Origin: JAFGNW01 sp964618515
GTDB taxonomy: Bacteria > Zixibacteria > MSB-5A5 > GN15 > FEB-12
Assembly: GCA_964618515.1 (NCBI GenBank)
Contig: CAZUAS010000059.1
Location: 1 to 18,372, forward strand
DNA length: 18,372 nucleotides
Direction of reading: 5' to 3'
Position 1 is the first letter of the stretch, and the number at the start of each line of letters is the position of its first letter. Shown one piece after another: positions 1 through 6,884 of the stretch. The notes below the pieces were generated by a model. That model did no database searches. It saw only the letters and a list, made by a program, of their open reading frames with translations, and was not told the origin of the DNA. A program made the translations under genes and the position numbers.

Positions 1-23
1 CCTACACGACGCTCTTCCGATCT
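1..23 (+). other. Illumina read-1 adapter remnant (artefact)
   Basis: The first 23 bases end in GACGCTCTTCCGATCT, the 3' end of the standard Illumina TruSeq read-1 adapter. This is library sequence, not genome. Genuine sequence starts at about 24, in the short gap that would normally separate rplB from rpsS. Nothing about the upstream S10-operon genes can be inferred from this end. Confidence 0.97.
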
Positions 24-49
24 AAAAGAGCTTATAGTGGAGTATTTCT

Positions 50-340
50 ATGCCCCGTTCGCTTAAAAAAGGTCCTTTTATAGATGAAAAGCTTCTCGGG
101 AAAGTGGAAGCTTTGAACCAGACTGGTGAAAAAAAGGTAATCAAGACCTGGTCCCGTCGTTCAACCATCAGTCCGGAGTTCGTCGGCCATACCTTGGCTG
201 TGCATAACGGCAAGAAATTCATCCCGATATATATCACGGAGAATATGGTCGGTCATAAACTTGGCGAGTTTGCACCTACCCGCACCTTTCGCGGGCACAG
301 CGGAAAACTGGTCGAACGCAGCTCAGCGTTGAAAGGTTAG
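50..340 (+). CDS. rpsS: 30S ribosomal protein S19
   Basis: S19 sits in the head of the 30S subunit beside S13 and contacts tRNA at the A site. The 96-residue product opens with MPRSLKKGPFID and carries the family signature VGHKLGEFAPTRTF at about residues 67-80. It is complete and only slightly longer than the usual ~92 residues. The ATG at 50 follows a GGAG at about 38-41. As the first gene in the contig, its normal upstream partner rplB is missing only because the contig ends in adapter. The next gene, rplV, starts 8 nt downstream, consistent with one polycistronic transcript. Confidence 0.98.
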   Translation: MPRSLKKGPFIDEKLLGKVEALNQTGEKKVIKTWSRRSTISPEFVGHTLAVHNGKKFIPIYITENMVGHKLGEFAPTRTFRGHSGKLVERSSALKG

Positions 341-348
341 GGTGGGTT

Positions 349-894
349 ATGTCGTTACATGCTACTGCAAGATTAAGGTTTGTCAGTATCCCGCCGCGGA
401 AAATGCGTCTGGTGGCCAATATGGTGAAGGGTTTACCAATTGAGAAGGCTTTGAACATTCTTAATTTCACCCCCCGTATTGCCGCCTACCATATAGCCAA
501 AACGCTGAAATCCGCCGCCGCCAATGCTCTTTCGCTGGAAGGAACGGATAACCTGAAACCGGAAGACCTGGTGGTTAAAAATATCGTAGTTGATGCGGCG
601 CCGACCGCCAAACGGATTCGCTTTCAATCGATGGGGCGAATTTACCGGTACCGGAAACGTTACTGTCACCTGACGGTAGTCCTTGAAGAAAAAGCCGGTC
701 TCCAGCTGGAAAAGGCCGAGGAAACGTCTAAAACCAAGGCGCAAACTGCACCAGCGGATGAAAAGAAGACCGGAAAAACCAAAGCTAAAAAGAAAAAAAC
801 CTTAAAGAAAACTGCCTCTGCCGGAAAGAAGACTTCTTCCCGTACGGATACGAAATCAAAGAAGGCAGCGATTAAGAAACAGAAAGTAATTTAA
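349..894 (+). CDS. rplV: 50S ribosomal protein L22 with long basic C-terminal tail
   Basis: L22 binds 23S rRNA and lines the nascent-peptide exit tunnel with its beta-hairpin. Residues 1-115 form the conserved core: SIPPRKMRLVANMVKG near the N-terminus, and a C-terminal stretch ending HLTVVLEEK that corresponds to the family's usual end. Residues 116-181 are an added tail rich in Lys, Ala, Thr and Glu with no hydrophobic core, so probably disordered. The total of 181 residues compares with about 110 for typical L22. The ATG at 349 follows the purine-rich GGTGGG at 341-346 and lies 8 nt after rpsS. The frame stays open with no sign of a frameshift, so the tail looks genuine; its function is unknown. 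Confidence 0.96.
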   Translation: MSLHATARLRFVSIPPRKMRLVANMVKGLPIEKALNILNFTPRIAAYHIAKTLKSAAANALSLEGTDNLKPEDLVVKNIVVDAAPTAKRIRFQSMGRIYRYRKRYCHLTVVLEEKAGLQLEKAEETSKTKAQTAPADEKKTGKTKAKKKKTLKKTASAGKKTSSRTDTKSKKAAIKKQKVI

Positions 895-913
895 TGTTCT
901 TGAGGAGATAAAT

Positions 914-1849
914 TTGGGTCAGAAAACAAACCCGATAGGCTTTCGATTAGGGATTATTAAATCCTGGAGTAGCCGCTGGTATTCTCCGGATCGCAGTTTT
1001 GCCGATCTGGTTCATGAAGATATGATGATTAAGCGTTATATCAACAAGCGCCTGGATAATGCCGGTATCGCCAATGTTATCATTTCCCGGGCGCCCAAGA
1101 AGGTCACGGTTGACATCATGACCGCCCGGCCGGGTATCGTCATTGGACGGCGCGGGGCGGAGGTTGATAAACTTCGCGAGGAACTTCAGCTGTTGACCAA
1201 AAAGGACATTATGCTGAATATCGTCGAAGTCCGGCGACCGGAGCTCGACGCCCATCTGGTGGCGGATTCCATTGCCCGTCAGCTGGAAGGCCGGGTTTCT
1301 TTCCGGAGAGCCATGAAAAAAGCCATCGGAGCGACCATGAAAATGGGTGCCCAGGGTATCAAAGTGCAGTGCGGGGGTCGTTTGGGTGGAGCTGAAATCG
1401 CCCGTACGGAAAAGTACAAGGAAGGCCGGACCCCGTTGCATACACTTCGGGCGGATATCGACTATTCAACCGCCACGGCACATACCACCTATGGTTGTAT
1501 CGGGGTAAAAGTATGGATTTGTCGCGGTGAAGTTATGGAAACCGGTAAGTTTATAACCGAAGAAGAACCGGTTCAGGAAGCCGTCCAGGCCGCGGCCGCC
1601 GAAGCCCATCCCCGTCGCGGTAAAGATATGCGTGGCGAGAGAAAACGTCCCCGCGGCCGCGTACGGCGAAGTGCTCGGGCTCCTCAAGGTGAGCAGGCGG
1701 CGCCCAAGGGTCGCCGTCCCGAAATGAATCGCCCCGGCAAAGACCAAGGGAAGAAGGAAGTTACCAGTAAAGTTACGGCTAAAGACAGCCCGGATGGCAA
1801 GGCGGAGAAAAATCCACCTTTTAAAACCTCGGATGGCAAGACGGAATAA
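914..1849 (+). CDS. rpsC: 30S ribosomal protein S3 with ~100-residue C-terminal extension
   Basis: S3 lies at the mRNA entry channel of the 30S head and takes part in mRNA unwinding with S4 and S5. The product begins MGQKTNPIGFRLGI. It has a type-2 KH domain with the GRRG loop at residues 78-81, and ends its conserved part at about residue 212 (GVKVWICRGEVM). Residues 213-311 are an Arg/Lys/Pro/Glu-rich, low-complexity tail. Usual S3 lengths are about 210-240 residues, so 311 is long. Translation starts at TTG 914, supported by GAGGAG at 902-907 and by the exact family N-terminus. The gene is 19 nt after rplV. Confidence 0.97.
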   Translation: MGQKTNPIGFRLGIIKSWSSRWYSPDRSFADLVHEDMMIKRYINKRLDNAGIANVIISRAPKKVTVDIMTARPGIVIGRRGAEVDKLREELQLLTKKDIMLNIVEVRRPELDAHLVADSIARQLEGRVSFRRAMKKAIGATMKMGAQGIKVQCGGRLGGAEIARTEKYKEGRTPLHTLRADIDYSTATAHTTYGCIGVKVWICRGEVMETGKFITEEEPVQEAVQAAAAEAHPRRGKDMRGERKRPRGRVRRSARAPQGEQAAPKGRRPEMNRPGKDQGKKEVTSKVTAKDSPDGKAEKNPPFKTSDGKTE

Positions 1850-1871
1850 GATTTATTTGGAGATATAAATT

Positions 1872-2294
1872 ATGTTAATGCCTAAAAGGACCAAATTTCG
1901 CAAAGCTCAGCGTGGCCGCATGAGAGGTAAAGCCAAAGGCGGCTTTTCGGTCGATTTTGGTGATTTTGGTCTGAAAGCGATGGAACCCTGCTGGCTTACC
2001 AACCGCCAGATTGAAGCGGCGCGTATTGCCATGACCCGGCATATTAAGCGGGGCGGGAAGATCTGGATTCGCATTTTCCCGGACAAACCTGTTACCAAAA
2101 AACCAGCGGAAACCCGTATGGGTAAAGGTAAAGGGGCACCGGAATTCTGGGTGGCGGTTATCAAACCGGGTCGGATCCTGTTTGAAATCCAGGGTGTCAA
2201 CGAGGCTCTGGCCAATGAAGCTCTGCGCCTGGCGGCTAACAAGTTACCTTTGAAAACCAAGTTTGTGACCCGTACCGATACCGAGGGAGTTTGA
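1872..2294 (+). CDS. rplP: 50S ribosomal protein L16
   Basis: L16 binds 23S rRNA near the A-site tRNA and the peptidyl-transferase region. The 140-residue product has the classic start MLMPKRTKFRK and the internal segments RGGKIWIRIFPDKP and RMGKGKGAPEFWVAV. Length matches the family. Two in-frame ATGs exist (1872 and 1878). The first is chosen because GGAGA at 1859-1863 lies 8 nt before it and because MLxPKR is the usual N-terminus. The stop at 2292-2294 is only 2 nt before the rpmC start, suggesting coupled translation. Confidence 0.97.
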   Translation: MLMPKRTKFRKAQRGRMRGKAKGGFSVDFGDFGLKAMEPCWLTNRQIEAARIAMTRHIKRGGKIWIRIFPDKPVTKKPAETRMGKGKGAPEFWVAVIKPGRILFEIQGVNEALANEALRLAANKLPLKTKFVTRTDTEGV

Positions 2295-2296
2295 TT

Positions 2297-2578
2297 ATGA
2301 AACTACGTGAAATGCGCGAATTAACCAAGGCGGAACTCCTCCAGCAGAAAAGAGATCTCGAAGAAGAACTCTTTAATCTCAAAATGCGCAAATCAATAAA
2401 ATCGCTGGATAATCCCCTGCGCACCAGACAGGTTGACCGCGAAATTGCCCGTATCCTGACTCTTTTGAGGGAGGATGAAATGGGTATCAGGGTCCTGGCG
2501 GAAAGTAAAAGGTCTATTCTGGCAGATGCCGACAGTTTGAAAAAAGCCAGGGTGAATAAGGAAGAAAGCAATGGCTGA
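2297..2578 (+). CDS. rpmC: 50S ribosomal protein L29, C-terminally extended
   Basis: L29 is a two-helix protein at the rim of the exit tunnel, near the binding sites for trigger factor and SRP. Residues 1-62 carry the family pattern: MRELTKAELLQQ, then LFNLKMRKS, then a second helix with RTRQVDREIARILTLLRE. Residues 63-93 are an added, probably helical and charged segment; most L29 proteins are 60-70 residues. The ATG at 2297 is chosen over the in-frame TTG at 2291 because it gives the family N-terminus and follows GAGGGAG at 2283-2289. The 3' end overlaps the start of rpsQ by 8 nt. Confidence 0.93.
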   Translation: MKLREMRELTKAELLQQKRDLEEELFNLKMRKSIKSLDNPLRTRQVDREIARILTLLREDEMGIRVLAESKRSILADADSLKKARVNKEESNG

Positions 2579-2837
2579 AAAGATTCAAAGAGCAACCAGG
2601 AAAGTTCGTGTCGGAACCGTCGTTTCCGATAAGATGGATAAGTCGATTGTAGTCCGGGTGGACCGGACAATGAAGCATCCGCTTTATCTGAAAACCATCA
2701 GAACTTTTTCCAAGCTTTATGCTCATGATGAAAAGAATGAGGCGAAGGTCGGTGACCTGGTTCAGGTCATGGAAACCAAGCCGTTATCGAAAACCAAGCG
2801 CTGGCGCCTGGTGGAAATCCTGGAAAAGGCCGAATAG
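2571..2837 (+). CDS. rpsQ: 30S ribosomal protein S17
   Basis: S17 is an OB-fold primary binder of 16S rRNA in the 30S body. The 88-residue product contains RVGTVVSDKMDKSIVVRVDR near the N-terminus and HPLYLKTIRTFSKLYAHDE in the middle, both diagnostic, and ends in the usual PLSKTKRWRLVEILEKA. Length is normal. The ATG at 2571 lies inside the last codons of rpmC (shared ATGGCTGA), preceded by AAGGAAG at about 2559-2565. This arrangement usually means translational coupling. Confidence 0.97.
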   Translation: MAEKIQRATRKVRVGTVVSDKMDKSIVVRVDRTMKHPLYLKTIRTFSKLYAHDEKNEAKVGDLVQVMETKPLSKTKRWRLVEILEKAE

Positions 2838-2867
2838 GCTGGGTTTATTCAAGAGAGGTGTTTTGCG

Positions 2868-3236
2868 ATGATTCAGGAATATACAGTCTTATCTGTGGCG
2901 GATAATTCGGGCGCCAAGCGGGCCATGTGTTTTCGTATCCTCGGCGGGAGCAAGAAAAAGTATGCCTCCATCGGTGATATTATCGTGGTGACGGTAAAAG
3001 AAGCTATTCCGGGCGGCACGGTCAAAAAATCCGAAGTTTGCAAGGCGGTAGTGGTGCGGACGAAATCGGAGCTCAAGCGCAAGGACGGTTCGCTGATAAG
3101 GTTCAGCGATAATGCCGCGGTCATTATCAATGAACAGAACGAACCCCGCGGAACGCGTATTTTCGGTCCCGTGGCCCGTGAATTACGTGAAAAACAGTTC
3201 ATGAAAATAATCTCCCTCGCTCCTGAGGTTATTTAA
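2868..3236 (+). CDS. rplN: 50S ribosomal protein L14
   Basis: L14 is a highly conserved beta-barrel protein on the intersubunit face of the 50S subunit; it forms bridges with 16S rRNA and is the target of RsfS. The product is exactly 122 residues, the typical length. It starts MIQEYTVLSVADNSGAKR and contains the conserved GTRIFGPVARELR near the C-terminus. A GAGAGG ribosome-binding site lies about 8 nt before the ATG. It begins the classical spc half of the cluster, here only 30 nt after rpsQ, so the S10 and spc parts look continuous. Confidence 0.98.
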   Translation: MIQEYTVLSVADNSGAKRAMCFRILGGSKKKYASIGDIIVVTVKEAIPGGTVKKSEVCKAVVVRTKSELKRKDGSLIRFSDNAAVIINEQNEPRGTRIFGPVARELREKQFMKIISLAPEVI

Positions 3237-3251
3237 GAGGGAAATGTAATT

Positions 3252-3569
3252 ATGAGAATTAAAAAAGGCGATACCGTTTATGTCCGCACCGGTCAATACA
3301 AGGGGAAAACCGGCCGGGTGCTGCATGTCGATGTAAAGAAAAATGTTCTCCTGGTGGAAGGCATTAACATGAAAAAGAAACATCAGCGGCCCACCCAAAA
3401 GAACCCCAAAGGTGGGGTTATAACCATGGAAAATCCCATCCATATAAGCAATGTGGCCCTGTATAATTCTTCGTTGTCCGCACCCACGAAATTTTCCTCG
3501 CGGGTTATTGACGACAGCGGCAAGAAAAGAAAAATCAGGATATGTCTCAAAACCGGAGAGGAAATTTAA
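3252..3569 (+). CDS. rplX: 50S ribosomal protein L24
   Basis: L24 is an assembly-initiating 23S rRNA binder near the tunnel exit. The 105-residue product has an N-terminal KOW motif (KKGDTVYVRTGQYKGKTGRV, residues 4-23) and the family segment EGINMKKKHQRPTQKNPKGG. Length and C-terminus are ordinary, unlike the neighbouring tunnel-rim proteins L22 and L29. The ATG follows GAGGGAAAT, and the gene lies 15 nt after rplN and 11 nt before rplE. Confidence 0.97.
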   Translation: MRIKKGDTVYVRTGQYKGKTGRVLHVDVKKNVLLVEGINMKKKHQRPTQKNPKGGVITMENPIHISNVALYNSSLSAPTKFSSRVIDDSGKKRKIRICLKTGEEI

Positions 3570-3580
3570 GAGGTTAAGAC

Positions 3581-4120
3581 ATGGCCAGACTTAAAGATAA
3601 ATATCTTAACGAGATACGCCCCAAGTTGATGAAAGAAAACAGCTATACTTCCGTAATGGAAGTTCCGCAAATGACTAAAATCACCATTAACATCGGGGTC
3701 GGCGAAGCTCTCCAGAACGCTAAAACTCTGGAAGCCGCCGTGGCAGACCTGACCGCCATCACCGGCCAGAAGCCGGTGGTGACCAAAGCCAGGAAAAGCA
3801 TCTCGAATTTTAAGGTTCGCAAGGGTAACCCGATTGGCTGCATGGTTACTCTGCGCCGGGAAAAAATGTACGAGTTTTTCGACCGCCTGGTTAATATTGC
3901 CATGCCCCGGATTCGCGACTTCCGCGGCGTCAGCCCCAAGTCTTTCGATGGTCGCGGCAATTACAACCTGGGTCTTAAAGAACAGCTGGTTTTCCCGGAA
4001 ATAGATTATGATAAAGTTGATAAAGTACGTGGTATGACGGTGACCATTGCAACTACCGCCAGGACCGACGAGGAAGCTCGTCAGTTGTTAACTGAATTGG
4101 GAATGCCTTTCCGCAAGTAG
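3581..4120 (+). CDS. rplE: 50S ribosomal protein L5
   Basis: L5 binds 5S rRNA and contacts the P-site tRNA from the central protuberance. At 179 residues it has standard length. Signatures include MEVPQMTKITINIGVGEA, GQKPVVTKARKSISNFKVRKG, MPRIRDFRGVSPKSFDGRGN and the C-terminal TARTDEEARQLLTELGMPF. The ATG at 3581 follows a GAGG about 9 nt upstream. It lies tightly between rplX and rpsN. Confidence 0.98.
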   Translation: MARLKDKYLNEIRPKLMKENSYTSVMEVPQMTKITINIGVGEALQNAKTLEAAVADLTAITGQKPVVTKARKSISNFKVRKGNPIGCMVTLRREKMYEFFDRLVNIAMPRIRDFRGVSPKSFDGRGNYNLGLKEQLVFPEIDYDKVDKVRGMTVTIATTARTDEEARQLLTELGMPFRK

Positions 4121-4127
4121 GAGAAGA

Positions 4128-4313
4128 ATGGCTAAAAAGTGTTTAATAGAAAAACAGAAACGCAAGCCGAAGTTTAAGGTTCGGACTTATAACCGTTGCC
4201 GTCGATGCGGCCGGCCCCGGGCTTATTTGCGTCGCTTCGGGATTTGTCGTATTTGTTTCCGGGAAATGGCTCTGGCCGGTGAAATCCCCGGAGTGGTTAA
4301 AGCTAGTTGGTAA
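4128..4313 (+). CDS. rpsN: 30S ribosomal protein S14, zinc-binding type Z
   Basis: S14 is a small head protein of the 30S subunit. This is the short, 61-residue zinc form. Cysteines at residues 24, 27, 40 and 43 make two CxxC knuckles (CRRC and CRIC), and the C-terminal FREMALAGEIPGVVKASW is typical. The other bacterial form is about 100 residues and lacks these cysteines. The ATG at 4128 is preceded by AGGAG at about 4119-4123 and lies 7 nt after rplE. Together with zinc-type L36 and S4 in the same cluster, it suggests a zinc-replete ribosome type. Confidence 0.98.
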   Translation: MAKKCLIEKQKRKPKFKVRTYNRCRRCGRPRAYLRRFGICRICFREMALAGEIPGVVKASW

Positions 4314-4337
4314 AGTTATTATTTGGAGAAATGATTT

Positions 4338-4739
4338 ATGACGATGACCGATCCGGTCGCTGACCTTTTGACGAGGATAAGGAATGCCCTCAAAGCGAAA
4401 AAGCCCGCAGTGGATATTCCCGCCTCAAATCTTAAACTTGAGATTGTCAAAATTCTCAAGGAGACAAGATATGTTCGCGACCTCATCGAACTGCCCGATA
4501 ACAAACAGGGTATCCTGCGCATTTATCTCAGGTACACCCGCGGCGATTCGCCGGTTATCAGAGGCTTTCAGAGGATTTCTCGTCCCGGTTTACGCAAGTA
4601 CCTCGATGCCGAGGAAGTAAAACGGTCGACCTTCAATACCCGCGGGATGTCGATTCTGTCGACTTCGTCCGGGGTCATGACCAATTTCGACGCCGCCAAG
4701 AAAAATATCGGGGGCGAAATCTTATTAAGATGCTGGTAA
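4338..4739 (+). CDS. rpsH: 30S ribosomal protein S8
   Basis: S8 is a primary 16S rRNA binder in the central domain; in E. coli it represses the spc operon. The 133-residue product starts MTMTDPVADLLTRIRNA and contains RYTRGDSPVIRGFQRISRPGLR and STSSGVMTNFDAAKKNIGGE. The final residues ILLRCW replace the more common VLCYVW type of ending, and Trp is retained. The ATG at 4338 follows TTGGAG at 4322-4327. I saw no obvious S8-like autoregulatory helix around the rplE start, but did not fold the region. Confidence 0.97.
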   Translation: MTMTDPVADLLTRIRNALKAKKPAVDIPASNLKLEIVKILKETRYVRDLIELPDNKQGILRIYLRYTRGDSPVIRGFQRISRPGLRKYLDAEEVKRSTFNTRGMSILSTSSGVMTNFDAAKKNIGGEILLRCW

Positions 4740-4754
4740 AGGAAGGTTTGGACA

Positions 4755-5294
4755 ATGTCGCGAATAGGTAAAATGCCGGTCTCCATCCCGGCCAAAATAA
4801 AGGTCGAACTCCGGGGCTCCGAAATTTCGGTAACGGGTCCCAAAGGTTCCATGACGAAAACCCTCCATCCGGATATGAAGGTGTCTATTGAGAACCAGGA
4901 AGTTCTGGTCAGCCGACCGTCCGATGACAAAGCTCATCGGGCTCTTCATGGTCTGACCCGGGCTCTCATACATAATATGGTTCAGGGAGTATCGCAAGGT
5001 TTCTCCCGTACACTTCTGATGGTCGGTGTCGGCTTCCGGGCGGAGGTAAAAGAACGGAGCCTGATACTCTACCTCGGCTATTCTCACCCGGTCATCTTCA
5101 TACCCCCGGAGGGTGTTTATGTCAGTGTCGTTCCCAAGGAAAATAAAATTGTCGTTGATGGTATAGATAAAGAGTTGGTTGGACAAACCGCGGCCAAAAT
5201 TCGTTCGTTGAGAAAACCGGATCCTTATAAAGGTAAGGGTATCCGTTATCTCGATGAACAGGTAAGAATCAAGGCCGGCAAAACCGCTGGATAA
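4755..5294 (+). CDS. rplF: 50S ribosomal protein L6
   Basis: L6 is a two-domain protein at the base of the L7/L12 stalk, near the GTPase-associated centre. The 179-residue product begins MSRIGKMPVSIPAKI, has the internal MVQGVSQGFSRTLLMVGVGF that joins the two repeats, and ends with the signature KPDPYKGKGIRYLDEQVRIKAGKT. Length is typical. The ATG at 4755 is preceded by AAGGAAGG about 9 nt upstream, 15 nt after rpsH. Confidence 0.98.
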   Translation: MSRIGKMPVSIPAKIKVELRGSEISVTGPKGSMTKTLHPDMKVSIENQEVLVSRPSDDKAHRALHGLTRALIHNMVQGVSQGFSRTLLMVGVGFRAEVKERSLILYLGYSHPVIFIPPEGVYVSVVPKENKIVVDGIDKELVGQTAAKIRSLRKPDPYKGKGIRYLDEQVRIKAGKTAG

Positions 5295-5317
5295 TTTAGT
5301 ATTGGTGTGATAGGAAA

Positions 5318-5692
5318 ATGGCTGATAAAAACATTATGAAAAGTGACAAGGCCGAGCGCCGTCGCCGGCGGGTACGTAGTAAAATCTCCGGAACCAAAAA
5401 ATGCCCCCGCCTGACGGTAAGCCGTTCTTTGAATAACGTGACTGTTCAGATAGTGGACGATGAAAACATGGTTACCCTGGTAGGGCTGGCGTCCAATTCC
5501 AGGGAAATGCTCAAAGTCATCAAACCGGAAGAGAAAAAGACCGAGGTAGCCCGGAAAGTGGGTATGAAAATTGCCGAGCTGGCTAAAGCCAGGGGCATCG
5601 AAACCGTGGTCTTTGACCGAAACCAGTACCGTTTTCACGGTCGTATTAAAGCGGTGGCGGAAGGCGCTCGCAAAGGCGGGCTGAAATTTTAA
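5318..5692 (+). CDS. rplR: 50S ribosomal protein L18
   Basis: L18 binds 5S rRNA together with L5 in the central protuberance. The 124-residue product has the basic N-terminus RRRRRVRSKISGT, the segment RLTVSRSLNNVTVQIVDD and the conserved ending FDRNQYRFHGRIKAVAEGAR...LKF. Length is near the usual 115-122. The ATG at 5318 follows AGGA at about 5311-5314. The gap to rpsE (38 nt) is the largest spacing within the spc half. Confidence 0.97.
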   Translation: MADKNIMKSDKAERRRRRVRSKISGTKKCPRLTVSRSLNNVTVQIVDDENMVTLVGLASNSREMLKVIKPEEKKTEVARKVGMKIAELAKARGIETVVFDRNQYRFHGRIKAVAEGARKGGLKF

Positions 5693-5730
5693 TTGATAAA
5701 ACGTCGATTATTTTATAGATGAGGTAGAGA

Positions 5731-6213
5731 TTGACAAAGTTTGAAATGGAATCCCTCGAGTTCGAGGAAAAGGTAATCAATGTCAAACGGGTTGCCAAAG
5801 TCGTCAAGGGCGGCCGGCGTTTCAGCTTTACCGCCCTGGTTACAGTCGGCGATAAAAAAGGTAAGGTCGGTATCGGTATGGGCAAAGCCTCCGAAGTATC
5901 GGAAGCGATACGTAAAGGTACGGAGGCAGCCAAACGCAGTATGGTCGAGGTCAACCTGATTAAAGGAACCATCCCCCATCGCATTGATGGTGTTTATGGT
6001 GCTTCAACCGTAGTGATGCGCCCGGCGTCGCCGGGTACTGGTGTGATTGCCGGCGGCGCAGCCCGGGCGGTTCTGGAAGCTCTGGGTGTTCAGGATATCC
6101 TTGCCAAGGCGCTGGGCAGCCGCAATCCGAGCAACGTAGTGAAAGCAACCATGAACGGCCTTATGAACTTACGCACTAAAAAACAGGAAATCAGTCTCCG
6201 CGAGGAAGCCTGA
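5731..6213 (+). CDS. rpsE: 30S ribosomal protein S5
   Basis: S5 helps form the mRNA entry tunnel and affects decoding accuracy. The 160-residue product has the N-terminal double-stranded-RNA-binding-like domain (VVKGGRRFSFTALVTVGDKK...GIGMGKASEVSEAI) and the C-terminal S5 domain (RPASPGTGVIAGGAARAVLE, LGVQDILAKALGSRNPSNVVKA in order). The start is TTG at 5731, supported by GAGGTAGAGA immediately upstream and by the lack of an alternative start that keeps the full family N-terminus. Confidence 0.96.
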   Translation: MTKFEMESLEFEEKVINVKRVAKVVKGGRRFSFTALVTVGDKKGKVGIGMGKASEVSEAIRKGTEAAKRSMVEVNLIKGTIPHRIDGVYGASTVVMRPASPGTGVIAGGAARAVLEALGVQDILAKALGSRNPSNVVKATMNGLMNLRTKKQEISLREEA

Positions 6214-6238
6214 TCACCTTTTGTGAAGGGTCATGAAA

Positions 6239-6421
6239 ATGGGCAGACTGAAAATAACACAGATAAAAAGCACTATCGACCGCAAGGAGCCGCAGAAACG
6301 AACTATCAAGGCTCTCGGCTTGGGTAAAATTCGCCGTACCGTGATTCACGATGATACGCCCCAGATTAGGGGAATGGTCCGGGCGGTAGCCCATCTGGTT
6401 TCGGTAGAAAAAATAGATTAA
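6239..6421 (+). CDS. rpmD: 50S ribosomal protein L30
   Basis: L30 is a small peripheral 50S protein found in most, not all, bacteria. From the ATG at 6239 the product is 60 residues beginning MGRLKITQIKSTIDRK, with the core QKRTIKALGLGKIRRTV and the conserved HDDTPQIRGMVRAVAHLV. An in-frame ATG at 6233 is also possible. The later one is preferred because GAAGGG at 6225-6230 then has an 8-nt spacer and the N-terminus matches the family. Confidence 0.93.
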   Translation: MGRLKITQIKSTIDRKEPQKRTIKALGLGKIRRTVIHDDTPQIRGMVRAVAHLVSVEKID

Positions 6422-6446
6422 AATATTTTAGCTATAGAGGCTTGCA

Positions 6447-6884
6447 GTGCAATTACATGATTTGAAACCGCCGAAAGGTTCTAATAAGAATCGCAAGCGT
6501 GTTGGCCGTGGTCCCGGCAGTGGCATGGGCAAAACCTCCGGCCGGGGACATAAGGGTCAGCGGGCACGAAGTGGTAGCAAGAAACGGATCGGCTACGAAG
6601 GTGGCCAGATGCCCCTGCATCGCCGCCTGCCTAAGTTTGGTTTTACCAATATCTTTAAAAAAGAATATCAGGTTGTCAACCTCGCCGCATTGAACCGATG
6701 TGAATCCGGAGAGGTCACTGCGGATACTCTTCTCAAGGCCGGCCTGGTGAAAAACACCAGCATCCCGATTAAAATTCTGGGGAACGGTGAGGTGCAAAAA
6801 GCTTTTACCATTAAAGCCGCAGCATTCAGCAAAGCAGCGATTGCCAAAATCGAAGCCGCGGGCGGAAAGACTGAGGTGGTTTAG
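6447..6884 (+). CDS. rplO: 50S ribosomal protein L15
   Basis: L15 is a late-assembly 23S rRNA binder with a long basic N-terminal arm. The 145-residue product starts MQLHDLKPPKGSNKNRKRVG, continues with the Gly/Arg-rich GRGPGSGMGKTSGRGHKGQ and has the signature YEGGQMPLHRRLPKFGF. The start codon is GTG at 6447, with AGAGG at 6436-6440. Its stop codon shares one base with the secY start (TAGTG), suggesting coupled translation. Confidence 0.97.
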   Translation: MQLHDLKPPKGSNKNRKRVGRGPGSGMGKTSGRGHKGQRARSGSKKRIGYEGGQMPLHRRLPKFGFTNIFKKEYQVVNLAALNRCESGEVTADTLLKAGLVKNTSIPIKILGNGEVQKAFTIKAAAFSKAAIAKIEAAGGKTEVV

